This document shows, one piece after another, positions 35,206 to 43,538 of a DNA stretch of 64,000 nucleotides. Position 1 is the first letter of the stretch; each line of letters starts with the position of its first letter. Source of the stretch: VBDM01 sp964430565 (GTDB taxonomy: Bacteria; Pseudomonadota; Gammaproteobacteria; Burkholderiales; SG8-39); the NCBI GenBank assembly GCA_964430565.1, contig CAYSFD010000047.1, forward strand, positions 134,106-198,105, read 5' to 3'. A program made the translations under genes and the position numbers. A model generated the notes under the pieces. It did not search any database and was not told the DNA's origin. It saw only the letters and a program-made list of their open reading frames with translations.

Positions 35206-36342
35206 ATGCCCAAAAAAACTCCCAAGCGCATCGGCCTCGCCATCATCGGCGGAGGGCGTGTCGGTCTGTTCCGCGGAGAAGTTGCGGCGCGTCACCCGCA
35301 GGTCGATTTCATCGGGCTCGCCGAAATCAAGCCCGACCGGGCGAAGCTCGTTGGGGAGAAGATCCGGGCGGACTTCGTGACACAGGATTACCGCGAGCTG
35401 CTCGCGCGTCCCGAGGTAACCGCCGCGATCATCGCGACCGACGAGCACCTTCACGTCGCCCCGATCCTTGCCGCAGTGGAACGCAAGCTGCCCCTCCTCA
35501 TCGAAAAGCCGCTCGCAACCGGGCTCGCCGATTCGGAGCGCGTTCTGGCCGCCATCCAGAAATCCGGGGTGGACGCGGTGGTCGGGTATACGCAGCGCTT
35601 TCGCCGCCGCTGGCTGGTGGCGAAGGAGAAGGTCCGTACCGGGCAGCTCGGAGAAGTGACTCTCGTTACCTCACGGGCGTTCATGAATCGGCTGGTCGCT
35701 CTGGACAATTACAAGAGGACCGACGATCCGTCGCAGATCTCGCCGATGGTGATCTCGGGCACGCACGCGCTCGACGTCGTCATGTGGATGATGGAATCCA
35801 AGCGCCCGGTGGAAATCTACGCGCGTTCGGTGGACAAGGCCCTCGGCCCGCTGTGCGGGGGCATCGATGCGACCGCGGGGGTCGTGACTTTCGAGGATGG
35901 AAGCCTGTATCACGCGTCCATCTCGTGGGCGCTGCCGACGGTCTGGCCGGGTGCTGTATACAGTCTTGAAGTGGGCATCGTCGGCACCGAGGGCGTTCTG
36001 ACCATCGACGACACTCATCGCGACATCGTTCTCGCGACTTCGATCGCGCAAAGCGAAGGCTATGCGCCCGATACAGGGCGGCGGGTCGATTTCCTCGGCA
36101 GCTATCCGCCGGGGGACATGGCGCTCGGCGAGCTTCGCGGACCGATGCGGGAGGAAACCGAACAATGGCTCAACCGGCTGTCGGTAGGCGTGCCGACGCA
36201 GCACGCAACTGCAGCCGAAGCGCACAACCGCCTGATGCTGACCAAGGCGTTCGACCTTTCCGCGAAGCTCAAGCGCGTGGTAACGCTGCCAATCTCGGCG
36301 GAGGGTGAAAAGCCTCGCGAAAACTTGCGGGTGGCGGGATGA
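35206..36342 (+). CDS. Gfo/Idh/MocA family oxidoreductase, second copy
   Basis: A 378-residue member of the same dehydrogenase family as its upstream neighbour but clearly divergent. N-terminal Rossmann opening IGLAIIGGGRVGLFRGEVA, the EKPL segment in LPLLIEKPLATGLADSE (catalytic lysine, near residue 100), and a C-terminal domain with VISGTHALDVVMWMME, in which the histidine is the family catalytic residue. Inositol 2-dehydrogenase-like activity is possible; substrate is not resolved. The C-terminus is followed 22 bases later by a Bug-type binding protein. Confidence 0.9.
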   Translation: MPKKTPKRIGLAIIGGGRVGLFRGEVAARHPQVDFIGLAEIKPDRAKLVGEKIRADFVTQDYRELLARPEVTAAIIATDEHLHVAPILAAVERKLPLLIEKPLATGLADSERVLAAIQKSGVDAVVGYTQRFRRRWLVAKEKVRTGQLGEVTLVTSRAFMNRLVALDNYKRTDDPSQISPMVISGTHALDVVMWMMESKRPVEIYARSVDKALGPLCGGIDATAGVVTFEDGSLYHASISWALPTVWPGAVYSLEVGIVGTEGVLTIDDTHRDIVLATSIAQSEGYAPDTGRRVDFLGSYPPGDMALGELRGPMREETEQWLNRLSVGVPTQHATAAEAHNRLMLTKAFDLSAKLKRVVTLPISAEGEKPRENLRVAG

Positions 36343-36364
36343 CCAAATCGCAAAAGGAGAAAAT

Positions 36365-37342
36365 ATGACGAAGCTAAAACTGTGGCTCACGGTGGCGTTA
36401 GTGTTGTTCCCTGCGCTTTCGGTGGCGCAGAGCAGCTATCCGAATCGACCGCTCAAAATGATCGTTCCGTTCGCGCCCGGCGGTGCGTCCGACTTCGTCG
36501 GCCGCATCATGCAGCCGCGCCTTGGAGAGCTGCTCGGCCAGCAGATCGTGATCGAAAACCGCGGCGGAGCGGCCGGAAGCATCGGCGTGGAAGTCGCGGC
36601 CCGGGCGGCTCCGGATGGCTACACCCTCCTTCTGGGCAACGTCGGCTCGGTGGCGATCAATCCCGGGGTATTCACGAATCTGTCCGTCAACAACCTGAGG
36701 GATTTCATTCCGGTGACCCAGGTCGTCGACGTGCCGGGCGTGCTCATCGTGCACCCGTCCGTTCCGGTCAACACCGTTAAGGAGCTGGTCGCCTACGCGA
36801 AGGCGAACCCGGGGAAGCTCAACTATGCCTCGCCCGGAAGCGGCAGCCAGAACCGCCTGGAGATGGAGATACTCAGGAAGGCCGAAGGCGGGATGGACAT
36901 GGTGCATGTCCCCTACAAAGGCGGGGCGGGTCCGGCAGTGACTGGCCTCATCGCGGGCGAGACGCAGATGATGTTCAGCACGGTCTCCTCGGCGTTGGGC
37001 AATATCAAGGGCGGGCGGCTCAAGGCGCTGGCGGTAACGAGCGCGAAGCGCCTGGAGCCGCTGCCGGATGTGCCAACCATGAAGGAGTCCGGCTACCCCG
37101 ACGGCGCCTCGGGCTCGTGGCAGGGTGTGCTCGTTCCCTCGGGCACGCCGCGCGAAGTCGTTGAGCGCTTGTACGCGATTTTGGTGCAGACGATGAAGAC
37201 GCCCGACGTGATCGAGCGCCTTGCGAAAGGCGGAGCCGAGGCGGTGACGAGCGCCTCGCCGAAGGCGTTCGCGGATTTCGTCGCGGCGGAAACCCAGCGT
37301 TGGGGCAAGGTGGCGAAGGAAGCCGGAGCAACGGTGGATTAG
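36365..37342 (+). CDS. Bug/TctC-family tripartite tricarboxylate binding protein, copy 1
   Basis: A 325-residue exported receptor with a signal peptide (WLTVALVLFPALSVAQ) and the Bug signature YPNRPLKMIVPFAPGGASD at residues 25-43, then VIENRGGAAGSIG and the DGYTLLLGNVGS loop. Bug proteins bind dicarboxylates, nicotinate and other small acids. ATG 36365 has an AAGGAG site at 36354-36359. No TctA or TctB membrane genes are near, which is the usual situation for the many orphan Bug proteins in Burkholderiales; it may use a distant TctAB or act as a sensor. Confidence 0.93.
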   Translation: MTKLKLWLTVALVLFPALSVAQSSYPNRPLKMIVPFAPGGASDFVGRIMQPRLGELLGQQIVIENRGGAAGSIGVEVAARAAPDGYTLLLGNVGSVAINPGVFTNLSVNNLRDFIPVTQVVDVPGVLIVHPSVPVNTVKELVAYAKANPGKLNYASPGSGSQNRLEMEILRKAEGGMDMVHVPYKGGAGPAVTGLIAGETQMMFSTVSSALGNIKGGRLKALAVTSAKRLEPLPDVPTMKESGYPDGASGSWQGVLVPSGTPREVVERLYAILVQTMKTPDVIERLAKGGAEAVTSASPKAFADFVAAETQRWGKVAKEAGATVD

Positions 37343-37392
37343 AAACTCGATAACAAAGCGTTTTTACTCACACAACGAAAACGGAGACAGGA

Positions 37393-38661
37393 ATGGCGAA
37401 CGCAGGCATGGTGGGAGTGGATTGGCAGCAACGTATCAACTGGGACCGGTTGCGTAAATATCGGCTCGAGCGGGCACGGGCGCGCATGAAAGCGGCCGGG
37501 CTGGGCGCGATGCTGCTGATGTACGACGAAAACGTGCGCTATGTCACCAGCACGCTCACCCCCGGCTGGAACCGCCTGAAGCCGGGACTTCGCTACGCCA
37601 TGCTCTGCGGCGACGACGCGCCGGTGCTGTTCGAGCAGGGCGACATCGGCATGCAGATCGAGCGCCATTCGCCCTGGATTCCCAAGGACCATATCCGCTG
37701 GTCCTACGCCTGGATCAAGGGCGCAGCCGGCGCGGCCTCCACCGCGCAGGTGAAGAAATTTACCAACGCCATCAAGCAGGAGATGAAGAAGGCCAACGTC
37801 GCCGGCACGAAGCTCGGCGTGGACTTCATCGACATCAACATGCTGAAGGTGTTCGGCGAGGAAAAGATCGAGTGGACCGACGGCATGACGCCGATGATGG
37901 AAGCGCGCGCGATCAAGAATGAGGACGAGCAGGAGGCGCTGCGCATGGTGGGCGCGATCGGCGACGCGGCGCACTGGAAGTTCATGAAGTTCCTCCAGCC
38001 GGGCCGTACCGAGAATCAGCTCACCGCGCACATCATGGAGTACCTGTACTCCATCCCGGGTATGGAAGACGTCGAGGACGTGATCGTGTCTTCGGGGCCG
38101 AACACCTGGCCGAACTGGCGCAATTTCTCCGACCGGATCGTCAAACCCGGCGACATCGTGTTCATGGACCTCGCCGCGCTCACCTGGAACGGCTACAAGT
38201 CCTGCTACTACCGCACCTATTGCGTGGGGAAGGAGCCGACCAGCGAGCAGAAGGACATCTACGCGACCGCCCTCAAGTGGTTGTATGACTCGATCAAGGC
38301 GGTGAAGGTGGGTGCGACGACGAAGGACATCGCCTCGAAGTGGCCTTCTGCGAAGGAAGCCTGGGGTTACGCGGAGGAGGACCAGGCCGCGGCCAACCTC
38401 TGGGGCCACGGGCTGGGGCTGGCACAGTACGACCAGCCGGTCATCTCGCGCATCTGGTCGCTCGATCACCCGATCGAGATCAAGGAAGGCATGGTGTTCG
38501 CACTCGAAACCCAGCACGGCAAGAAATTCGAGTGGGGCGTGCGCATCGAGGAAATGCTCATCGTGCACAAGGACAAGATCGAGATCATTTCCAACTTCCC
38601 GGTCGAGCAGATCACGGTCGTCGATCCGATGCCGGGCTACTCGACCCTCGCGGGGCATTGA
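37393..38661 (+). CDS. M24-family (aminopeptidase P/creatinase-fold) protein with altered metal site
   Basis: A 422-residue pita-bread-fold protein. The N-terminal creatinase-like domain is followed by the M24 domain. Metal ligands expected in the family are Asp, Asp, His, Glu, Glu. Here the first is present (IVFMDLAAL, near residue 258), the histidine is in LWGHGLGLAQYD, and the glutamates are in FALETQHG and VRIEEMLIV; but the second aspartate of the SDxTRT-like motif is replaced: GYKSCYYRTYCVG has Cys where Asp belongs. It may be a non-peptidase family member such as a lyase, or use a different metal. It follows a Bug protein by 50 bases and precedes an alcohol dehydrogenase by 25, in a likely catabolic operon. 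Confidence 0.83.
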   Translation: MANAGMVGVDWQQRINWDRLRKYRLERARARMKAAGLGAMLLMYDENVRYVTSTLTPGWNRLKPGLRYAMLCGDDAPVLFEQGDIGMQIERHSPWIPKDHIRWSYAWIKGAAGAASTAQVKKFTNAIKQEMKKANVAGTKLGVDFIDINMLKVFGEEKIEWTDGMTPMMEARAIKNEDEQEALRMVGAIGDAAHWKFMKFLQPGRTENQLTAHIMEYLYSIPGMEDVEDVIVSSGPNTWPNWRNFSDRIVKPGDIVFMDLAALTWNGYKSCYYRTYCVGKEPTSEQKDIYATALKWLYDSIKAVKVGATTKDIASKWPSAKEAWGYAEEDQAAANLWGHGLGLAQYDQPVISRIWSLDHPIEIKEGMVFALETQHGKKFEWGVRIEEMLIVHKDKIEIISNFPVEQITVVDPMPGYSTLAGH

Positions 38662-38686
38662 AAGCGCGAGTGAACGAAGGACGACC

Positions 38687-39730
38687 GTGAGCAGCAACGG
38701 GACCCGAACTGCTGTACTCCAAGCACCCCGGAAACTCGAGATCGTCGATCGGCGCAGGCCCGAGGCAGGCCCCGGCAGCGTCCTGGTTCGGACTGCTGCG
38801 ACGGCGGTTTGCCACACCGACCTGGCGATCTACGTGGGAGAGCATCCCGGCGTGCGTTACCCGGTCGTGATGGGCCACGAGTCGACTGGGATCATCGACG
38901 CAGTCGGGGACGAAGTCTCGGGGCTGAAGCCCGGCCAGCACGTGCTCATCGATCCCATCATCACCTGCGGGCAATGCGATCAGTGCGCCCGCGGGGCCGG
39001 CAATCTCTGCCGCAACGCCGGGTTGTTCGGCCGCGAAGTCGAAGGCTCGCTCAGCCAATACGTGGCGTTGCCTTCGCGCTACATCCACGTGCTGCCGCCC
39101 CAGCTGCCGCTCGACGCGGCCACGCTCATCGAGACGCTCGCCACCGTGCGCCACGCGCAGCATCGCGTGAGCGTAGCGACGGCGGAATCGGTGGTTGTCC
39201 TCGGTCAGGGCACGGCGGGGCTGTTGCATACGCGGCTTGCCGTGCTGACCGGGGCGACGCCCGTGATCGCGGTGTCGCGCACCAAGTGGAAGCTCGATAT
39301 GGCCGTGCGCATGGGCGCCCACCACGTCATCGCGGCTCCGGTGGAGAAGGCGGTCGACGAAGTGAAACGCCTCACCGGGGGCAAAGGAGCCGACGTGGTC
39401 ATCGACGCCGCCGGAGGCGCGGAAACGCTTCGCGCCGCGATGGACATGCTGCGCCCCGGGGGACGCTTCTGCGCTTTCGCTGTGAACCACGAAATGGTGC
39501 GGGGCTTTTCCGCTTTCCCGCTCTACTTCGGGGAGATCAGCATCATCGGCTCGCGCGCCCTGACTCCGCAGGACATCAACCCGAGCATCCAGCTCGTCGC
39601 CTCGGGAGCGGTGGACGTGAACGGCTTCATCACCGCGAAATATCCGCTCACCGACGTCGCGGCGGCGTTCGAGGAGTACGAGCGCAACCCGAGCCGCATC
39701 CTGCGCATCGTGATCGATTCGCAAGCCTAG
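38687..39730 (+). CDS. zinc-dependent alcohol dehydrogenase (MDR family)
   Basis: A 347-residue medium-chain dehydrogenase. Catalytic zinc ligands are C42 (AVCHTDLAI) and H64-E65 (GHE), and the structural zinc lobe CGQCDQCARGAGNLC supplies four cysteines. The nucleotide-binding region carries VVVLGQGTAGLLHTRLAVL, a slightly altered GxGxxG. GTG 38687 is chosen with GAAGGA at 38676-38681; the longer frame upstream lies inside the M24 gene. It would oxidise a primary or secondary alcohol with NAD(P), probably made by a neighbouring enzyme. Confidence 0.9.
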   Translation: MSSNGTRTAVLQAPRKLEIVDRRRPEAGPGSVLVRTAATAVCHTDLAIYVGEHPGVRYPVVMGHESTGIIDAVGDEVSGLKPGQHVLIDPIITCGQCDQCARGAGNLCRNAGLFGREVEGSLSQYVALPSRYIHVLPPQLPLDAATLIETLATVRHAQHRVSVATAESVVVLGQGTAGLLHTRLAVLTGATPVIAVSRTKWKLDMAVRMGAHHVIAAPVEKAVDEVKRLTGGKGADVVIDAAGGAETLRAAMDMLRPGGRFCAFAVNHEMVRGFSAFPLYFGEISIIGSRALTPQDINPSIQLVASGAVDVNGFITAKYPLTDVAAAFEEYERNPSRILRIVIDSQA

Positions 39731-39732
39731 TG

Positions 39733-41004
39733 ATGGCGTCCTTAGTCATCCCATTGAGCTCGCCCGATGCGGCCGACGTCGCGCGCTTCGGCCCCAAGGC
39801 CGCCCAGCTCGCCGCGCTCGGACAGGCCGGACTGCCCACGCCCGGAGGCTATGCGGTCGACGCACAAGCGTATCGAGCGCAGCTCGCCGCGCTCAGCCTT
39901 GAAGCGACCGCGCGCGCGGTGTTCGCCGTGGAGGATCGTCCACAGGCCCGGCGCCATGCGCTCGACATGAAACTCGGGCTGATGGATCGCCCGATCGCCC
40001 CCGAGTTGATCGAGTATTTGCTTGCCGCCTGGCGGGTAGTCGTCGCATCGGGCGTGCAGGGCGTGGTGCGTTCTTCCGCGCTCGTCGAAGATCGCAGCGA
40101 CTCCAGCTTCGCCGGCCAGTTCGAGAGCTTTCTTGAGTTGCACGGCGAGGGAGAGTTTCTCACCGCGGTGCGCAGTTGCTGGGCCGCGCTCTGGTCCACG
40201 CGCGCGCTTCGCTACATGGCGACGCATGCGCTCGACCCCGCCGATACGGCGATGGCGCTCATCGTCCAGCCGCTGGTTGCCGCCCGCGTTTCTGGAGGAG
40301 GTCTTTCGCGCACCGCCGAGGGCGACATGCTCGTCAACGCAACCTGGGGGCTGGGTTCGGCGATCGCGCAGGGAGAGGTCGCGCCGGAACGTTACGTGCT
40401 CGATCGCTCGGGAGCCGTGAAGGAGTCGGCGCCGGGCATGAAGTACCACAGTGTCGGCTGCGTTCACGGCAGAAAAGCGCTTTCGCGTTCGCTGTTCGCC
40501 GCGCGCTGCCTCGATGGCGAGCAGCTCGCCGAGCTGGGCCTGCTCATGCGGAGGGCCGAGGAAGTCGTCGGCGGGCCGGTCGAAATCGAATGGGCGCTCG
40601 ATGACTCCGGCATCAAGCTGCTTCAGGCGCGGCCGCTGCACGTCGCGGAGGCGCAGGTTCCCGACGAGATCTGGCTGCAACACCCGCGTCTCAACGGTCA
40701 TCCGTCCGGCATCGGCTGGGCAACCGGACGCGCGCGCGTGGTGAACTGCGAATGCGAGCTGGAGCGCGTGGCGCGGGGAGACGTGCTGGTCACCACGGTG
40801 GCCGGGCCGGCGCTCGGCCAGACGCTCGCCTACGTCGCGGGTGTGGTGGCCGAATTAGGCGGCAGCACCTCGCATCTTGCATCGCTGGCGCGCGAGCGCG
40901 GGGTTCCCGCGGTTCTCGGCGTTCCGGAGGCGACGCGGCGCATTCCCGACGGCGCCCTGGTCGCGGTGGACGGCGTGGCCGGTGTCGTTCGCTGGATGGC
41001 GTAA
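39733..41004 (+). CDS. compact PEP-synthase-like protein: ATP-grasp plus phosphohistidine domain
   Basis: A 423-residue protein made of only two of the PEP synthase/PPDK modules. Residues about 15-310 form the ATP-grasp (PPDK N-terminal) domain: KAAQLAALGQAGLPTPGGYA, VRSSALVEDRSDSSFAGQFE and the closing LLQARPL motif. Residues about 335-420 form the swivelling phosphohistidine domain with GGSTSHLASLARERGVPAVL, where H381 is the phospho-carrier. The C-terminal PEP/pyruvate barrel is absent, as is any large insert such as the rifampin-binding domain of rifampin phosphotransferase. The acceptor must therefore be bound by another protein or by these domains. It starts 2 bases after the alcohol dehydrogenase stop. 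Confidence 0.8.
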   Translation: MASLVIPLSSPDAADVARFGPKAAQLAALGQAGLPTPGGYAVDAQAYRAQLAALSLEATARAVFAVEDRPQARRHALDMKLGLMDRPIAPELIEYLLAAWRVVVASGVQGVVRSSALVEDRSDSSFAGQFESFLELHGEGEFLTAVRSCWAALWSTRALRYMATHALDPADTAMALIVQPLVAARVSGGGLSRTAEGDMLVNATWGLGSAIAQGEVAPERYVLDRSGAVKESAPGMKYHSVGCVHGRKALSRSLFAARCLDGEQLAELGLLMRRAEEVVGGPVEIEWALDDSGIKLLQARPLHVAEAQVPDEIWLQHPRLNGHPSGIGWATGRARVVNCECELERVARGDVLVTTVAGPALGQTLAYVAGVVAELGGSTSHLASLARERGVPAVLGVPEATRRIPDGALVAVDGVAGVVRWMA

Positions 41005-41025
41005 CGGTCAAGCGGAGGAGGGGCA

Positions 41026-42015
41026 ATGGCGGGACGCGCGAAAGTAGTCATTACCGATTACGTCTGGGAGTCACTGGACGTTGAAAAGAAAACGCTCGGC
41101 GAGCTGGCCGATCTCGTTCCCTTGAAAACGAAAAAGCCGGAGGAATTTCTTTCCGAGGCCGCCGACTGCGACGCTTTGCTCAACACCTACGCCGGGCCGA
41201 TCACCGCCGAGGTCATGGCGCGCATGCCCAAGTGCAAGATCATCGCCCGCTATGGAATCGGCGTGGACACGATCGACCTGGAAGCCGCCACTCAGGCCGG
41301 CATCATCGTCACCAACAATCCCACCTACTGCATCGAAGAGGTGGCGGAGCAGACGATGGCGCTGATCCTCTCGTCTGCGCGCAAGATCCCCTTCTACGAC
41401 CGCATGGTAAGGGCCGGCCGTTGGGAAGTGCCCCCGGGCAAGCCGATATTCCGGCTCGCAGGGCGGACCCTCGGTCTGGTCGGCTTCGGCAACATCGCGC
41501 GCCAGGTCGCGGTGCGGGCGGCGGCCTTCGGCATGAATGTGCTCTACAGCGATCCTTTCGTGAAGCAGGGACAGTTCGAGGGTCCGGGAAAAGCCGTCGA
41601 TCTCGACACGCTGCTGCGCGATTCCGATTTCGTGTCACTGCATCCTCCGCTTACCCCGCAGACGCGAAAGATGATCGGCGAGGACGCTTTCGGAAGAATG
41701 AAGCCGACCGCCGTCTTGATCAACTGCGCGCGTGGGCCGATCGTCGATACCGATGCGCTGGTGCGCGCCCTGGACGCGAAGAAAATCGCAGGCGCCGCGC
41801 TCGATACGGTGGATCCCGAGCCGCTTCCCGATCCCCATCCTCTGCGCGGCCGCGACAACGTCATCCTCAATCCGCATGTGGCCTGGTACAGCGAACAGGC
41901 GATGGCGGGGCTTCAGGCCGGGGCCCCGGGGGAAGTGCGCCGGGTGCTTTCGGGGGAGTGGCCGCTGAATGTAGTGAACAGGGCTGTGAAGGCGAAAAAT
42001 CGCGCGGGCTTGTAG
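41026..42015 (+). CDS. D-2-hydroxyacid dehydrogenase (phosphoglycerate dehydrogenase-like)
   Basis: A 329-residue NAD-dependent D-2-hydroxyacid dehydrogenase. The nucleotide-binding domain has LAGRTLGLVGFGNIARQVAV (GxGxxG near residue 148), the catalytic arginine lies in LINCARGPIVDTDAL, the glutamate in LDTVDPEPLPD and the histidine in NVILNPHVAWYS. These enzymes interconvert 2-oxoacids and D-2-hydroxyacids such as glyoxylate, hydroxypyruvate or 3-phosphoglycerate. A strong GGAGGAGGGG site at 41014-41023 precedes ATG 41026. It is the last gene before the second HAAT importer. Confidence 0.9.
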   Translation: MAGRAKVVITDYVWESLDVEKKTLGELADLVPLKTKKPEEFLSEAADCDALLNTYAGPITAEVMARMPKCKIIARYGIGVDTIDLEAATQAGIIVTNNPTYCIEEVAEQTMALILSSARKIPFYDRMVRAGRWEVPPGKPIFRLAGRTLGLVGFGNIARQVAVRAAAFGMNVLYSDPFVKQGQFEGPGKAVDLDTLLRDSDFVSLHPPLTPQTRKMIGEDAFGRMKPTAVLINCARGPIVDTDALVRALDAKKIAGAALDTVDPEPLPDPHPLRGRDNVILNPHVAWYSEQAMAGLQAGAPGEVRRVLSGEWPLNVVNRAVKAKNRAGL

Positions 42016-42149
42016 TACGCCTCCGCTCCAGGACCAATTGACCAACTCGCCCGCCGGACGATAGACTGAACCGTGGCATCAGCCATTTTCTCGGAGACCA
42101 CCAGCGGGGGTGGCTCCGCCAATCCCGGCCAATTCCAAGGAGCCTCAAG

Positions 42150-43454
42150 ATGAGCACGACCGACAAGAAATGGGAAGCTCTTAGCGAGCACCTCAAGCTG
42201 AGCAGGCGCGATTTCGTTTTCTCTTCTCTTGCCGCGGGGGCGCTCACGCTGACCCCTCGCCTGGTCAGCGCGCAGGCGGCGCAGCCGTACAAGATCGGCG
42301 TGCTGCTGCCCTCCACCGGCACCGGCGCCAATTACATGGCGCATTGCATCAAGGGGCTGCCGGTCGCGATCGCGGAGCTCAACAAGCGCGGCGGGTTGCT
42401 CGGCAAACACCCGGTGCAGATGGTGTACCGCGATGACGAGACCAAGCCTGACGTCGGCGCGCGCGAGGCGAAGTCGCTGATCCTGAACGACAAGGTGGAC
42501 TGCATGTTTGCCACCTATTCGAGCGCGGTGGCGCTCGCGGTGCAGGAAATCATCCACGAGTACAAGGTGCTGCATTTCGCGGCGACCTCCAACAGCTCCA
42601 AGATCACCCAGGAGAACTATACGCCGTACACCTACCAGTTCTGCCCCGACAGCAACATGCAGTCGGGCGCGGTGGTGGTTGCAGTGTCGCGCATGGCGAA
42701 GAAAAACAACTGGAAGACCTACGTTTCGCTCGGGCAGGACTACGAGTGGGGTCGCGACACGCACAAGGGCTTCACCACGGGACTCGCCAAGGTCGCCGGC
42801 AACCTCAAGGAAACCCGCCAACTGTGGTTCAAGCTAGGCGAGACCGATTTCACCTCGTACATCACCGCGATCATGGCGGCGAAACCCGACTTCATGTTCG
42901 GCGCGCTTGCCGGCAAGGACGCCGAGACTTTCATGCTGCAAGCGGGCCAGATGGGTCTGTTCAAGCGCGTGCCGTTCCCCGGCGGCCTGATCGCGGTCAA
43001 CGACCTCAAGGCGCAGAGGAAGACGCTGCCGCGTGGCCTGATCGGGCTGGCGCGCTGCCCGTTCTTCGCGCACCTGAAGGAGCCGATCATGCAGGCGTAC
43101 ATCAAGCGCGACCGCGCGGCGTTCGGCGCGGACGGCTACCCGGACGACTGGGCCTGCATGTACTACGACGCGCTCGGCGGGCTGGAGCAGGGCGCGAAGA
43201 AAGCCGGCTCGATCAGCACCGAGGCGATCGTCAAGGCGCTCAAGGGCGCGACCATCGATACCTGCCGAGGCAAGCGTACGTTCCGCAGCTGCAGCAACCA
43301 GCTCGAAGTGCCGTCCTATGTCGGCGAGGTGTGGGATTCTCCCGACTACCCGTTCCCGATCTACAAGCCCGACAGCCTGGTATACGTCGAAGCCAAGGAG
43401 GTCTGGACGCCGACCTGCGAGGAAGTCGAGAAGCTCAAGAAAAAGCGCGCCTGA
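42150..43454 (+). CDS. HAAT ABC transporter binding protein (LivK-like), transporter 2
   Basis: A 434-residue binding protein with a Tat-type leader in an extended N-terminus (KLSRRDFVFSSLAAGALTL, residues 16-34). The type I fold is seen in YKIGVLLPSTGTGANYMAHC and the ligand-site region FATYSSAVALAVQEI. It resembles amide/urea-type binding proteins (AmiC/UrtA-like) as much as LivK, so urea or short amides are possible ligands. An AAGGAG site at 42137-42142 precedes ATG 42150. A 13-bp hairpin follows its stop. Confidence 0.9.
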   Translation: MSTTDKKWEALSEHLKLSRRDFVFSSLAAGALTLTPRLVSAQAAQPYKIGVLLPSTGTGANYMAHCIKGLPVAIAELNKRGGLLGKHPVQMVYRDDETKPDVGAREAKSLILNDKVDCMFATYSSAVALAVQEIIHEYKVLHFAATSNSSKITQENYTPYTYQFCPDSNMQSGAVVVAVSRMAKKNNWKTYVSLGQDYEWGRDTHKGFTTGLAKVAGNLKETRQLWFKLGETDFTSYITAIMAAKPDFMFGALAGKDAETFMLQAGQMGLFKRVPFPGGLIAVNDLKAQRKTLPRGLIGLARCPFFAHLKEPIMQAYIKRDRAAFGADGYPDDWACMYYDALGGLEQGAKKAGSISTEAIVKALKGATIDTCRGKRTFRSCSNQLEVPSYVGEVWDSPDYPFPIYKPDSLVYVEAKEVWTPTCEEVEKLKKKRA

Positions 43455-43470
43455 TCCGCACCGAGTGAGC

Positions 43471-43499
43471 CATCCGGGGCGCCTTAGGCGCCCCGGATG
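43471..43499 (+). terminator. hairpin between HAAT-2 binding protein and permease genes
   Basis: A perfect 13-bp stem (CATCCGGGGCGCC at 43471-43483 with GGCGCCCCGGATG at 43487-43499) encloses a TTA loop, followed by CTTTTCC. The T-run is short, so partial termination or 3'-end protection of the binding-protein message is likely. Confidence 0.75.
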
Positions 43500-43538
43500 C
43501 TTTTCCTGCTACCGCGGTTTCCATCACGACTATTGCGC

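Noticed and set aside
37339..38817. Antisense open frame (about 492 codons) over the M24 homologue
   Set aside because: The sense frame has family motifs and a ribosome site; the antisense protein is a valine/leucine/histidine-rich shadow.
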